Shown piece after piece: positions 43,915-54,500 of a stretch of DNA of 64,000 nucleotides (the stretch's first letter is position 1; each line of letters begins with the position of its first letter). The DNA comes from Parelaphostrongylus tenuis (taxonomy: Eukaryota; Nematoda; Chromadorea; Rhabditida; Metastrongylidae). The notes below the pieces were generated by a model. The model was given only the letters and a program-made list of their open reading frames with translations, made no database searches and had not been told where the DNA came from. The translations under genes were made by a program, and so were the position numbers. Where the stretch lies: the NCBI GenBank assembly GCA_019055375.1, contig JAHQIW010004658.1, positions 124,001 to 188,000 on the forward strand. Direction: 5' to 3'.

Positions 43915-44345
43915 TTTACGAGTTACATTGGGACTTTGGACCGATTCACTAGTTGGAACTTGAACTTGTTGCAACCGATCAGAGCATCAACGCTGATAGA
44001 TATTGTCACCAACTAGACGTTGCAATCAAGGGAATCCAGGTCATCGCCGTCGCCAAGTCATTTTGCTTCAAGACAGTGCAAAACCATTTGTTGCCAAGAA
44101 GGCGAGGAAGAAGTTGACCGATTTGGGCTGGGAGCACACGGATCATTTGCCGTGTTCGCCAGATCTTTCTCCGCCCGATTTCCATCTCTAGATCATTGGA
44201 CCACTCGTTGCACAAGAAGAAGTTTCGGGACATCAATTTTTTTGCGTCGAGAATTGCTTTGTTGTGGGAGCGTTGGCAGAATTGCATCCGGGCAGGTGGA
44301 AAATACTTCAATTAATGGTGTTTGATACTTCCGATTACTTGGACA
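43915..44345 (+). pseudogene. mariner transposase C-terminal relic
   Basis: Three frames together read a mariner DDD transposase: LNLLQP, DQSINADRYCHQLD, then VILLQDSAKPFVAKKARKKL (second catalytic Asp in LQD) and LGWEHTDHLPCSPDLSPPDF (third Asp in SPDLSPPDF), HSLHKKKFRD. Frameshifts and a stop after DFHL break it. The N-terminal half is missing. Confidence 0.88.
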
Positions 44346-44610
44346 AGTAAATTTTTGAATTTTTGCATCATGTTCGGAAACTTAGTTGGAGACCCAGTAG
44401 GAGTTATTTTATTCTGTTTTTTTTTCATTTTCATTCCATAAATGATGAAGGTGGTGTTGTGTTGTACTCATTTCTTTACAGTCAAAACTCGGTCAAATAC
44501 GAAGTTTTCTTGATACGGAGATCAATGAAGTAGGAAACATGTTCACAGGTCTTCAGCCTAACTATCCTGAAGTGATTACCCTCTTTTTATCTCAGGAAAG
44601 TTTGGACAAG

Positions 44611-44868
44611 AGCGCATGTGGCGTAGTGGTTAGAGGTGCTCTACGTCGCATATAAGGTTGATGACTCAATTTCGCCTTATGGCTCACCGAGCCTTCCATC
44701 CCTTCGAGGTCAGTACACAGGTACCAGACTTGTTTCGGAGGATAAATAGCACTGAAGCTATACACCGGTAGGCTGCTGCAAGTTATTGTGAAAGTAAGAT
44801 TTGCATTCAGTCATTTCAAATAAAGCTAAGACTTAAAACAAATGCATGGTCTCAGGGTTGAGTAATTG
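44611..44868 (+). mobile_element. tRNA-derived SINE S1
   Basis: Head GAGCGCATGTGGCGTAGTGG; body diverged; ends in a TATG microsatellite. Confidence 0.75.
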
Positions 44869-44871
44869 TAT

Positions 44872-44909
44872 ATGTATATATATGTATGTATGTATGTATG
44901 CATGTATAT

Positions 44910-44943
<34 letters not shown>

Positions 44944-44970
44944 TGTATGCATGTATGTATGTATGTATCA
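44872..44970. repeat. GTAT microsatellite
   Basis: Tetranucleotide GTAT repeats following the S1 SINE tail, probably expanded from it. Confidence 0.9.
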
Positions 44971-45254
44971 TTTATCTAAAACTATCACAGACAGCTTGAA
45001 CGATATTTTTTAGAATAAAAGTGGCACACACAGCATGTATCTGGTTTGCGCAACTCAGATATTTGAAATCTGTCCCTTTTTGTGATACAAAAGAGTGTAC
45101 TTAGATAGCAAAATTCAAATAGGCCTATCACATTTTGAGAGCAAAGAGGCAAATAAACAGATCACTGCAGTGGACTCCGTGGAAATGTAGGTGTGTTTTT
45201 GAACGGCCGTATTCACGTTGGGCGAACGTGTACGTGAGCAGATCGAATCATACC

Positions 45255-45595
45255 TTTCCTTTCAAGTGTTTTCTTAGGCCACGCTCAAATTTCGATATCC
45301 ATGATAACCATTTTTGAGCCATGCATGTGGTCTGTTATGGAGCAACTCATAGAGCCCGATACTCGTATTTTGACCTCGACAGTCTCATAAAGTCGGGCGG
45401 CGCCCTTCGTCTCTGTTTTAGCCAATCTCTAAAGTTTTACGGAGTAGCAAAAAAGTACTTTTTATTAGGGATGAGAATGGGTGCAGAAAACGGAAAAGTA
45501 CCGAATCTGCTAACACTTTTTAGCAACACTAACCAATGTTGCCCCATAACAGACTACATGCATGGCTGAAAAATGATTATCAGGCATATTGATAT
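45255..45595 (-). mobile_element. Hammerhead element, single unit
   Basis: Minus-oriented unit; both terminal segments (AAGTGTTTTCTTAGGCCACGC and GATTATCAGGCATATT) are present. Confidence 0.7.
45354..45398 (-). ncRNA. Hammerhead motif, core damaged, stem II covaries
   Basis: Minus strand: GCCCGA, CTTTATGA, GACT-GTCGA-GGTC, AAAA, TACGAG, TA, TCGGGC. Stems I and II pair; core bases are altered. Confidence 0.65.
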
Positions 45596-45920
45596 TCAAT
45601 CAGTTCATTCGCATTTGCTGAAGTTTCATGGAATACGGTATTAGACGCGCCCGCTGCTATATCTGAGTCAAATAACCACCATATACGATGACAGAAAATA
45701 GAGAAAGAATGAATAGCGTATTAGAGTCGGCGCAACTTATGAAGACGAGCAGGTCAAAAATATAAGTAAGTATCACACGTAATAAAACCAGATAGTCAAA
45801 GCCTGCAATAAGAGGTGTTTTTCGCACGCCGTGAATAAAATCGGTTTTGATCTATGCTGTAGTACCTATGATTCTTCTTCAAGCAAAATACGAGGTGTTA
45901 CATCAGTCTTTATTCAATAA

Positions 45921-45955
45921 CTGACATTTCGGCAGTTCGCTTTCTTCAGGGCTTG
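45921..45955 (-). ncRNA. Penelope-type hammerhead-like motif
   Basis: Minus strand: core CTGAAGA, a short stem II region, then GAAATGTCAG. It lies 3' of the Penelope-like endonuclease relic, where Penelope-like elements are known to carry hammerhead motifs in their terminal repeats. Stem I and stem III partners are not clear here. Confidence 0.4.
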
Positions 45956-46171
45956 GAAAGGTCAAGTTATTTGCAATCCAATCAGCCAAACACCTCCATT
46001 ATCTATTTAGAAAAAATCATCAGATATAGATTTCAATCGCGTCCAAGCCAAAATCAACTTTAAACATACTCACCGCTTTTTGTATGTGTTACATCCGAAT
46101 GGTTTAAGTGGAGATCACCGGAACGAGATCACATAGGCTCGTAATGCACCCTATCCATCGAAACAGTTTTA

Positions 46172-46580
46172 TACACTGACTCATACCACGAGTGATAACG
46201 AGACATTCCTCCGTGAGGTTGATAGTTGGATTGGTGGTGTTAATTCAATGTTCTTCCAGAATTTTTCGCGCTGGTGTTTCTTGTTCCTGCGCAAGGATGG
46301 TGACTTCGATTTCAAAATCAACTCCGTCGTGTTTCTGTTCTCTATGCGTCCCCAGCGCGGTGTTCCGTCTATTATGACGCTTATCAGCTAGGTGTTCCTC
46401 TATGCGGGCATAGAGCGGCCTACCCGTTTCGCCAATATATTTCGCTGCACGCTTTGCAAGATTAGGTAGACTGTACCTACGCTCATGCAATCACCGTCTC
46501 TGCCGTTAGGACATATTTTACAATCTTTCGTTATGCAGAGACGATCATATAAGCGGTTTCGAACTAATTGGCGTTTTACG
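46172..46580 (-). pseudogene. Penelope-like element relic with GIY-YIG endonuclease
   Basis: Minus-strand frames give LVRNRLYDRLCITKDCKIC and GDCMSVGTVYLI, then after a one-base frameshift CKACSEIYIGETGRPLYARI and EEHLADKRHN, HREQKHDGVDFEIEV and ARKILEEH. A TGA replaces the expected Trp codon before INTTNPTINLTEECLVITRG. The C..C pairs before YIGETGRPL are the zinc-binding linker and GIY-YIG motif that follow the reverse transcriptase in Penelope-like elements. The reverse transcriptase itself is absent. A hammerhead-like motif follows about 220 bp downstream at 45921-45955. Confidence 0.88.
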
Positions 46581-46599
46581 AGTATTCGGTGGCATTTCT

Positions 46600-47790
46600 A
46601 TGATGGCCACCGATTGCTCTAAACCCGCTCTTTTCAAACAGCGTTTCATGGCTGTACTTATCTCATTTGCTGCTTGCTGTAACACCCAAATTAGCAAGCT
46701 GCAGTGGGCCACTCAAGCCAAACTATGCTGGTCGTGGAGGGGATCGACTGTGATGCTTCATAATCTGTCGCTGAGTATTTCCCAGTAGACTTTTGAAGGT
46801 GTTTTCAGGTGGCGTTATGCAATGAGGTGAAATATCTCATATAATCACTGTTTTTACATTGTGGTCATATTGTGACACTATAGTGAAAATTTATAACACC
46901 ATGCCATGGCCAAAAGTTCTAAATAAAAAGAATTTCAGTTAGAAATGCATATATGGAATAGTCACTTCATCAAGCTTTAATATTCCTATTTTTTCAGAAC
47001 TTGCTTCAGTAACACAAGTTCTATCGGCTGTGAAAACGTGTTGGAGGTTGATTGCCAACAAATTCAGCTGCTTTCTAATCGTATTTTCTAGACATATGAT
47101 TGTTTTTCACTTATATTCAAATAATTTGTTGAGGCTAAGTGTTTTGAGCAGATGGCATCATGACACGCGACGTAGACAAGTAACTCTATCAAAAATATAA
47201 GTTAATATGAATCATATACAAAACAACTCCTGCAGGTGATTTTCTTCATGAGTGTGTGACTGAGACGGTATCTCACTAGTGTCAGTAGAGAGTGGCTTTT
47301 TTACCAAGATTACTATTTGATGTGCGTCAGCGATCAGTAAATCTCTTTCCTTATTCTTCTTTCTGTTTAGTTGTATAGCAACTCTCATATGTCATTGATA
47401 AAGCAAAAAAATGCATTAGTGGAAGTAGAAGAACAAGTACCGTCAACTGGCTCGCCCGAAGGTACTCCATTGAGCTACCTGTGGTGCATCGGCTGAAGTG
47501 CTATACAAGCGGTCTGTGTGATATGATAGCTTTGTCAGTTTTGATTTTCGAAATCCTTCAAGATCCCAGTCATCGATCTAGATCACTTGCCTTCAACAGA
47601 AGTGCTTGTGGAGTCTACTTGCTATTTTAGAGAAAATTTAGTGACATGAGTGTGAAATAGACGTGAACAGCTTTAGTGTTGCCATCGGACATTCACGAGT
47701 GCAGGATTGATGCAAACCTACAAAGGTAAGTCGTACCGACCGACGGTCACTTTCCACTGCAGACTGGATCAAAACAGGAATCTCATTGTG
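46600..47790. other. Spacer between the Penelope relic and an RTE fragment
   Basis: AT-rich; may hold further decayed retroelement sequence, but no protein motif could be read on either strand. Confidence 0.4.
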
Positions 47791-47794
47791 ATTA

Positions 47795-48035
47795 ATATCA
47801 CCTGTATCACCTACGTCCCGTTGATCGTCGAGTGACGAGCGGGTACCAGCAACTCTTCCATTTTTCCCTATCGCGTGCAAGAGTAGCCCAGTGGGTCCTC
47901 CTCGCTCTAGGGATTCGCTGAGCATCATATCTTTCTTCTATCGCTTTCGTGAAGAAATCGGGACAACGGGTCAGCGGTCTTCCTTTAGAGCGCTTGACAG
48001 TCCCGAGGAATCCAGTCGGTAACGGCGTGATTAAT
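47795..48035 (-). mobile_element. RTE 3'-end fragment
   Basis: Minus strand encodes TRCPDFFTKAIEERYDAQ and [15 protein letters not shown], then the tail ATACAGGTGAT. Upstream WIP is displaced by a frameshift. Same family as 37379-38487. Confidence 0.85.
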
Positions 48036-48703
48036 ATACAACAGCGAAAAACTGAACGCTTCAAGGGATGTTCGCTATCAAGAAGATTCATACATCGTCT
48101 GAAGAATATTACAGAAGACCGTAGTAGCCAATTTCTAAGAATTAGTTTCCAGTATCTATCTCATGCAAATTAACAACTTCGATAGAAGCGATCGTAGAAA
48201 GAAGAGTAATAATATGCTAAAATGTGTTTATATATAGATATATGCGTTATGTCAAAGCCAAAACGTCGAAAATAACAAGATGCCGATTTCAACTGCAGCA
48301 CGTTTACATTCATTTTCAACGCCTTATTGTCCCTCAGTGGATTTGTTTTCTAAAGGAGCTTCAGACTACAGCGATAAAAATAGTGTACCTTACTTTTTGC
48401 CATCACATTTTGCGTCTTTGATTTCTTATATTTTTGTGCATTTTATATTTACGAAAACACTTGTGAGACCCACAAGTTGACAGTCACTCTCTAGGCCTTC
48501 GCCTTTCTTAGGTGTAATTTGGGGAAAAAGTCTTGAAAATCTTCGTACGGCGCTCTTCAATTGCCGCCAGCGGGTTCGGCTTCAAGCTATTATAGTTCCT
48601 TGTAGAAGACTGTCAGGTTTCCTTGCCATTAGGAAGCAAATAATCATGGCGGTTTAGTTAGATATGTATGCGGATCACTCAATTGAATACTCTTTCAGCT
48701 TTT

Positions 48704-49063
48704 CACGGCATTTTGCACTCCTGCTCATTTCATTGTTCCAAGAAGAAGTTTCAGATCTTAAGGGAGATATCTCCGAAAGTTTACTCCGCTTATTCTGAAT
48801 GGCAGTATTCCTTGAGGTGTATAACATATCCCTTTGCGGACGATGAGAGTCATTATGACCCTCAGCTGGGGGCATCGTTCGGACGGTTGAGTGGAGTGGT
48901 GCGTGCTCAAATAGAGATTCTGGTTGCTAGAGGTACACTGTCATCAAAAAACGATTTAATATCACTGACGAGACTCCTGTATGAAGAATTTCAGCAAGTT
49001 AACGCTAATGCTTCCTCAAAACTTGCCTTTTTGAAAGGAAAATGCCATGTGCTTTTTTCATGA
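48704..49063 (+). other. Unassigned open frame, possible exon
   Basis: After a pyrimidine-rich TTTCAG at about 48700 a frame stays open to a TGA at 49063. The second half looks protein-like (ASFGRLSGVVRAQIEILVAR, then LISLTRLLYEEFQQVNAN). No family recognised. It ends exactly where the 49.06-49.71 kb foldback begins, so it may be the 3' end of a gene or part of a mobile element. Confidence 0.25.
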
Positions 49064-49155
49064 ATCATACCTCTGCTGTCGACCGCTCTTTTACATACCC
49101 GCTCAAAACAAAATAATCTGATCAGGATATGACCCGTTTTGAGCTGATAGATCAA

Positions 49156-49202
49156 GTGCTAAATAAGCGCCTATTTCGTTCTATGAGACTCACCATTAGC
49201 AC
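49156..49202 (-). ncRNA. Hammerhead-like motif, family B
   Basis: Minus strand: GTGCTA, ATGGTGA (two core changes), GTCTCATAGAAC, GAAA, TAGGC-GCTTA, TT, TAGCAC. Stem I is perfect. Confidence 0.55.
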
Positions 49203-49356
49203 CCTCCCTCGGTTCCGACGATCCCCTGAGGCTAAATAATCCTTTAAAGGAATCGACGCCGAATAAAAAATGATCACCCCAAGTCGGATGATGGTATTAC
49301 CAGACGTTGTGGTGAACAGCAGTCGAGCTTGCGGCTTTTATAATGAATCATACCTC

Positions 49357-49417
49357 TGCTACTGGTGAGGTTCTACTGATAAGTCCCAATAGGACGAAAT
49401 AGGCGCCTATATAGCGC
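49357..49417 (+). ncRNA. Hammerhead-like motif, family B
   Basis: Two overlapping core-like strings, CTGGTGA and CTGATAA, then GTCC-CAATA-GGAC, GAAA, TAGGC-GCCTA, TA, TAGCGC. GCTA/TAGC can form stem I. The stem II loop strongly resembles schistosome hammerheads. Confidence 0.55.
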
Positions 49418-49626
49418 TAGACTATCAGACTATTTCCTTATGAGCGGGTCTGTAAAAGAGCGGTCGATAGTAGAGGTATGATTCATTATAAAAGTCGCGA
49501 GCTCGACTGCCGGTCACCACAACGTCAGGTAATACCATCATCCAACTTGGCATGATTATTTCTTATTCGGCTTCGATTCCTTTAAAGGATTAATTAGCCT
49601 CAATGGATTGACGGAACCGAGGGAGT

Positions 49627-49674
49627 GTGCTACTGCTGAGTCTCAATAGGGCAAAATAGGTGCCTATATAGCAC
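49627..49674 (+). ncRNA. Hammerhead-like motif, family B
   Basis: GTGCTA pairs with TAGCAC; core CTGCTGA (A to C); GTCTCAATAGGGC; AAAA; TAGGT-GCCTA; TA. Stem I is perfect. Confidence 0.55.
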
Positions 49675-49710
49675 TAGACCTATCGGCTCAAAACAAGTCA
49701 TATCCTTATC

Positions 49711-50876
49711 ATATGCTCTTTCTAAACCAAACCAATTTCCGGCCAGAGTGATGAATTTTATGTACTTCATGCAATAAAGTATAAAAAAAATGAAAGCAAT
49801 TGAAGATAAATCTAATTGAGTTGTGGGTAAGTTTAAATAAAATATCGTAGAAATGTTCGATGAATGTTCCTAAATATAGCCTTTTAATAAATACTTGGCT
49901 TTTTCCATTTGAAAGTATAGATTTTAAACAAAGCCATGACGTTATTCCTAACCGAAATAGCCTTACTGAAACCTGTGTATTATATTTAACCATTTACAAC
50001 CCAGAAATCATATTCATTGGACAAAGAGGTCAAAAGTTCATTAGAAAAATACCACACTAGCATTAGAGTGTTCAAAGTTCTCACGTCACTTATTGGTTAC
50101 CTATATCGGAAACCAGTGTACTTCTTCTATCTCTGTCTCTAGCCAATACTTTTAAGTGAACATCAGTCACTCGAAAAGGCATAGATCGTGTTCCTTCAAT
50201 GACTGTTTCGTATTATGTCCAGCGCTGCTCTTGTCTAGGATATTTATAAAGTGAAAATTCACGGATATCTCAGATGGCAAGCTTCACAACGACTATTTCG
50301 AATATTCACGCTGAAAACACTGCTGTTTCGATAATGATAGCCACGGTTAGTTCCGGGCTAATTTTCTTGTGAACTACAAACATACTAGCCTTATTGAAAA
50401 CTCCATTTGTGCATATTTCTAAGTGCTGAATTTAGATGCTTTGCACCACAAACTTGATTAAGATCCTTTGGGTGAATACGGTATGTATCGTATTTTTTAT
50501 GTGGCAAACATCCGTATTAACTAGGGAGAAGGAACTATTAAACAAGTCATACATCGATACGAAAATAAGCATACGATAAGAGATTTCATTAAGTTGCTCG
50601 GGAATCATTAGAAAATTCGTAATCGTGTTTCTCTTGCACGTGTTACGGGAAAGTTTTCTTGATATTGTGCCTATTCATAATTGTTTACTTTTGTTACACA
50701 TAATGAAGTATGAAATAAAATGGAGTTTCATTCGATTTTTACTGTTTGAAAACTGAGTTTACAAAACGGAAATCACGAAAAACTACCAGCAATACTGTCT
50801 GTACCGATTCATTGAATATCGGTCCACATAACTGATTTACTGTTTTTTAATTTATAGCATAATACTTTTAAAATCT
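49711..50876. other. AT-rich spacer
   Basis: No ORF with support. 49880-50060 shares short blocks with 59800-59945 (ACCATTTA, CATTAGAAAA, TACCACA), a decayed interspersed repeat. Confidence 0.45.
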
Positions 50877-51410
50877 TTGTTTAGTCGATTAGTTCTTGGT
50901 AATCATCTGAAGGAAAAACGCGCTATGTCGTGGGAAACGGTGAGATTAACTCACCTCACCACAATTAGAACCTTGGCTAAAGGGTACTGGTGGTCGACAC
51001 TACTTCATTCGTGCAATGTTCTAACCTACTTGAGTGGTTTAATCTATTCAATTCTCTCATGGATCTTAAAAAGAAGACTTGACATTCAAAAGTTCGTCAA
51101 TTGGATTTCGTAAGAACTGAATGGCACTTCTCGGTGATTTCGCAACTCTTCACTTGCACCACCAACGCTGCCACGTTTCATTAATAAGGGCTACAAAACT
51201 CTGCGCTGTTCATCGTACTCTTCAAAACGTCTCGTTTATCCATGAGTACTTCTGTGAGTGTTTCAAGAGCTTTTTGTGCGAGAAATCCTTCAGAAACGAA
51301 CTCGATGCCAAAGCCGTATTCCGCAACTCAATCGCACTCGCAGCTCTTGAAACTTTAACAACTGACATAGATAGATTTGTTACCGGTCAGTAAACATAAA
51401 TAAGGCTTCA
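50877..51410 (+). other. Two unassigned open frames upstream of the Srx gene
   Basis: Frames of 78 and 90 codons (50877-51113, 51121-51393). The first has one hydrophobic segment (LTYLSGLIYSILSWIL), the second has several cysteines (YFCECFKSFLCEK). Neither has convincing splice sites or a recognisable family. One could hold a missed 5' exon of the receptor, but I could not join them in phase. Confidence 0.15.
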
Positions 51411-51579
51411 TAACTCTAATTTTGCTGAGCTATTTATTCCAAACAGGTATCTTCCACTTCCAACACACTTTTCAACATTTTTTTCCAGATTCGTGTAATG
51501 CAGGGTGCCCAGCCACATTGGCTACGGGCAAGTTTGATCTAAAAAAATAAGTTGTGAAGTTAGAAGCATATGAAGAAGG

Positions 51580-54500
51580 ATGAAAGTATATGGCTTTCAG
51601 GTAGGAGCGCTTGGTTTGGTCACAAACAGCGCCGCTGTTCTAGCCGTGCGGTGCAATCCGGCGTTACGGAGCTCGTTTGGTTTGCTGTGCTTCTCTCACT
51701 GCATCGCCAACTTAAGTGTTCTGCTCATCGCGGTCTTCTGGGTGGCACCGACAACATTATTGTAAATGTTTGAAGTTACCATCTGTGGGAATTCGGCTAA
51801 AACAGCTGTAATATGTAAGTACTGAGAAGCCAGGAAACTAGGATTCTCCCAGGATAACCGTAGCTAGATTGCTATTTACCAACAATAAAGAGAGACGGCT
51901 GAACATCTGAGCGCGCGAAGAACGGAGAAGATTTAAGACTAAACTGTAACTTCTATGATTTACGTAGACGTTCTACCGCTTCGGAAAGCCTCGGAATTTC
52001 ATATAATGTCCAGGAAAGTATGAATGTTTTTCAAGTAAAGTAACTTTTGTAGTTAAAATTGAAATGTGAAAAATAATTAGCTTAGATAACAATTATGAGA
52101 TATGCCTTGTAATCATTTTTGAGTCGCGCATGTCAGTGGTCTGTCAAAGAGGGCTGACTTTTAGAGCGCGATACACGTGTTTCGATCTTGCGATCTCGTC
52201 AGTCGGGCAGTTACCCTTCCTCGTCTTTTGCCATTCCTGTGTGGGTGCTCCAGTCCCCACACTAAGAGTTAGCGACGGCGAACGTTTTACACTGTATGTC
52301 GAATGAAATTATCAGCGAACACAGAGTGCTGTACACTTGATTGCTCATGGCTAGTATATTCAATATATCATAACTTTCGTTTCGAGTGTACAACACTCTG
52401 TGTTCGGTGATAATTTCAATGGATAAGAGTGTAAAACGTTCGTCGTCGCTAACTCTTAGTGTGGGGAGTGGAGCACCCACACAGGATTGGCAAAAGGCGA
52501 GAAAGGGTAACTGCCCGACTGACGAGATCGCAAGATCGAAACACGTCTATCGGTCTCTATAAGTCAGCCCTCTTTGACAGCTGACATGCATGGCTCAAAA
52601 ATGATTACCAGGCATATTGAAATTTGAGCGTGCTCTCAAGAAAACTCTCGGAAAAAGGTATAATATTACCAAAAAAAACCATCCAAGAGCAATCGAGTGT
52701 ACAACATTGCCTGTTCGTTGATAATTTCACTTGACATACAATGTAAATCGTTCGTTGTCACTTACCTATTCATAGGGACGGTAAGGCTTCCGAGAGGATT
52801 GGCTAAGAATGAGTGGTTCTGTCCGACTGACGAGGCTGTAAGTTCGAAACACGTGTATCGGGCTGTACAAGAGCCCATTAACAGACCACGTGACATGTTG
52901 ATTCAGATAATAATTATGGGATATATTGAAACTTGAATATGATCTTAATAAAACATTCGAAATAAAGGTAAGATAAGTCTTAGACCAAGAATATCACAAG
53001 TGTGGATGCATAATTTTTTTTGAAGATGGGTGTAGCGACTTTTCGCGAAATTGAAATGAAGTAGGTGAGAGAAGACGAAATTCAAGGCTGAATTATCAAC
53101 TTTATGTGACATAAGTCTTCGGATAAAACCATCTTTTTGAGATCTTCCTGTCCTGGAATATTAGTTTTTATAACGCTCAATGAAGGAGATCGCATAATGC
53201 ATGACAGATGAGGATAAAATTTGAACTCAATCTTAAAAACGATCCAAAAATATAGAGAGTAAAAGTATTTCTGTGAAAATCTTTTTAATCTCAGTGAAAG
53301 AGAATCATCCACTGAGTTGATTGACAAAGTGCTTGGTATTGCGGTCATCATACTCTTGAATGTTTGTGTCTACTCTCACCTCTCAGTTTCCTTGAACAGA
53401 GTCATCGCCATCATATTTCCTCTGCAAGTTACCAGCTTATTGACAGTAAGAAACACCTCTTTGGTGGTTCTGATCTGTTTTGCACTGGGCTTCCTCCATG
53501 CGACACCGTTTTCTTGGAGTGAGTTTTGTTATTTTGCCGTTAATGACATTGGTGGTGGTTGGAAATATTGAGATTTGCGAAGACAACAATCAGAAGCCTA
53601 TATGAAATCGCATTTACACGTTTACCCTCCACAGCAATAGTGTATAGAATTGATAACAAAGGGGCGTTCATTGATCATTAGGTTAGAAACGGACCAAGTG
53701 TGGTGGCAGTTGTCAATCCTTTAGGAAAGCAGGGCATGACTAGCTTTTTGAACCAATCGGAAGTCAAGTGGGCACTGAAGGCTATCTCGAAAAACTGCAT
53801 CAAACTCAGTGTTTATTTTACCACAAACATGATAAGCTTCATTCCCATATCGAGTTGCTAAATCTTTTCCACAAACATCGATATAACTGAATGAATCAGC
53901 TTTGAAGTTGACTGCAAGGGACCAAGTACTAAGACAAAATACGTTGTCTCACAACTAATTTCCCGACACATGATATATATGGTGAATCTGAACTCGGACG
54001 CGTTGCAGTGAAATTCTTGTGCAATTTTTTAAATACTTCTTTTATTATAATGAGTTGATATCCTTTCAGCCGGAAGCTGTTCCATATTTTTTGATACGGC
54101 TGAGTGGTTATGGATGTTTTCCGAGACAATGTGCTTTCATTCCGTTGCCGTCTGGACCAACTTCTACATTACTCTAGCTGTTGTCATCTTGATAATTGTA
54201 CTCGATTGCATCACATTAGTCTGTTTGAAAGTCAAACACAAGGTTAGTGGTAAGTCTGACGGTTGGGTTTAATAGCTGTCGCTTAACTATGGTCCGTAGT
54301 TCAGCGGAATAGTGAGATATAGTGCGATTTATTGTGGACGTAAATGTAACTATAGATTATTCAGCAAAGAAATTAGCTTATCGCTCGGAGGAAACTTCCT
54401 ATTTCTGCACATTCCAAATGCCAGCAATCACCTCAAGCTAGATACTTGACCACATTTTCAACAATTTTAGAACCGCGGGCGGTATCAAAATTTAGTTCGT

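Larger units (their letters stand above)
49061..49710. mobile_element. Foldback repeat with three hammerhead-like motifs (family B)
   Basis: TGAATCATACCTCTGCT at 49061 and 49344 and its inverse near 49470-49485 define nested inverted and direct repeats; GAATCGACGCCGAATAA and its inverse at 49250 and 49565 add a second set. Each arm carries the same ribozyme-like block. Confidence 0.7.
52090..52985. mobile_element. Hammerhead elements: inverted dimer plus tandem unit
   Basis: In Srx intron 1. One minus unit (52090-52370), then two plus units whose ribozymes start 308 bp apart (52513 and 52821). The tandem spacing matches the 313-bp period at 41.5 kb, so the transposing unit is about 310 bp. 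Confidence 0.8.
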
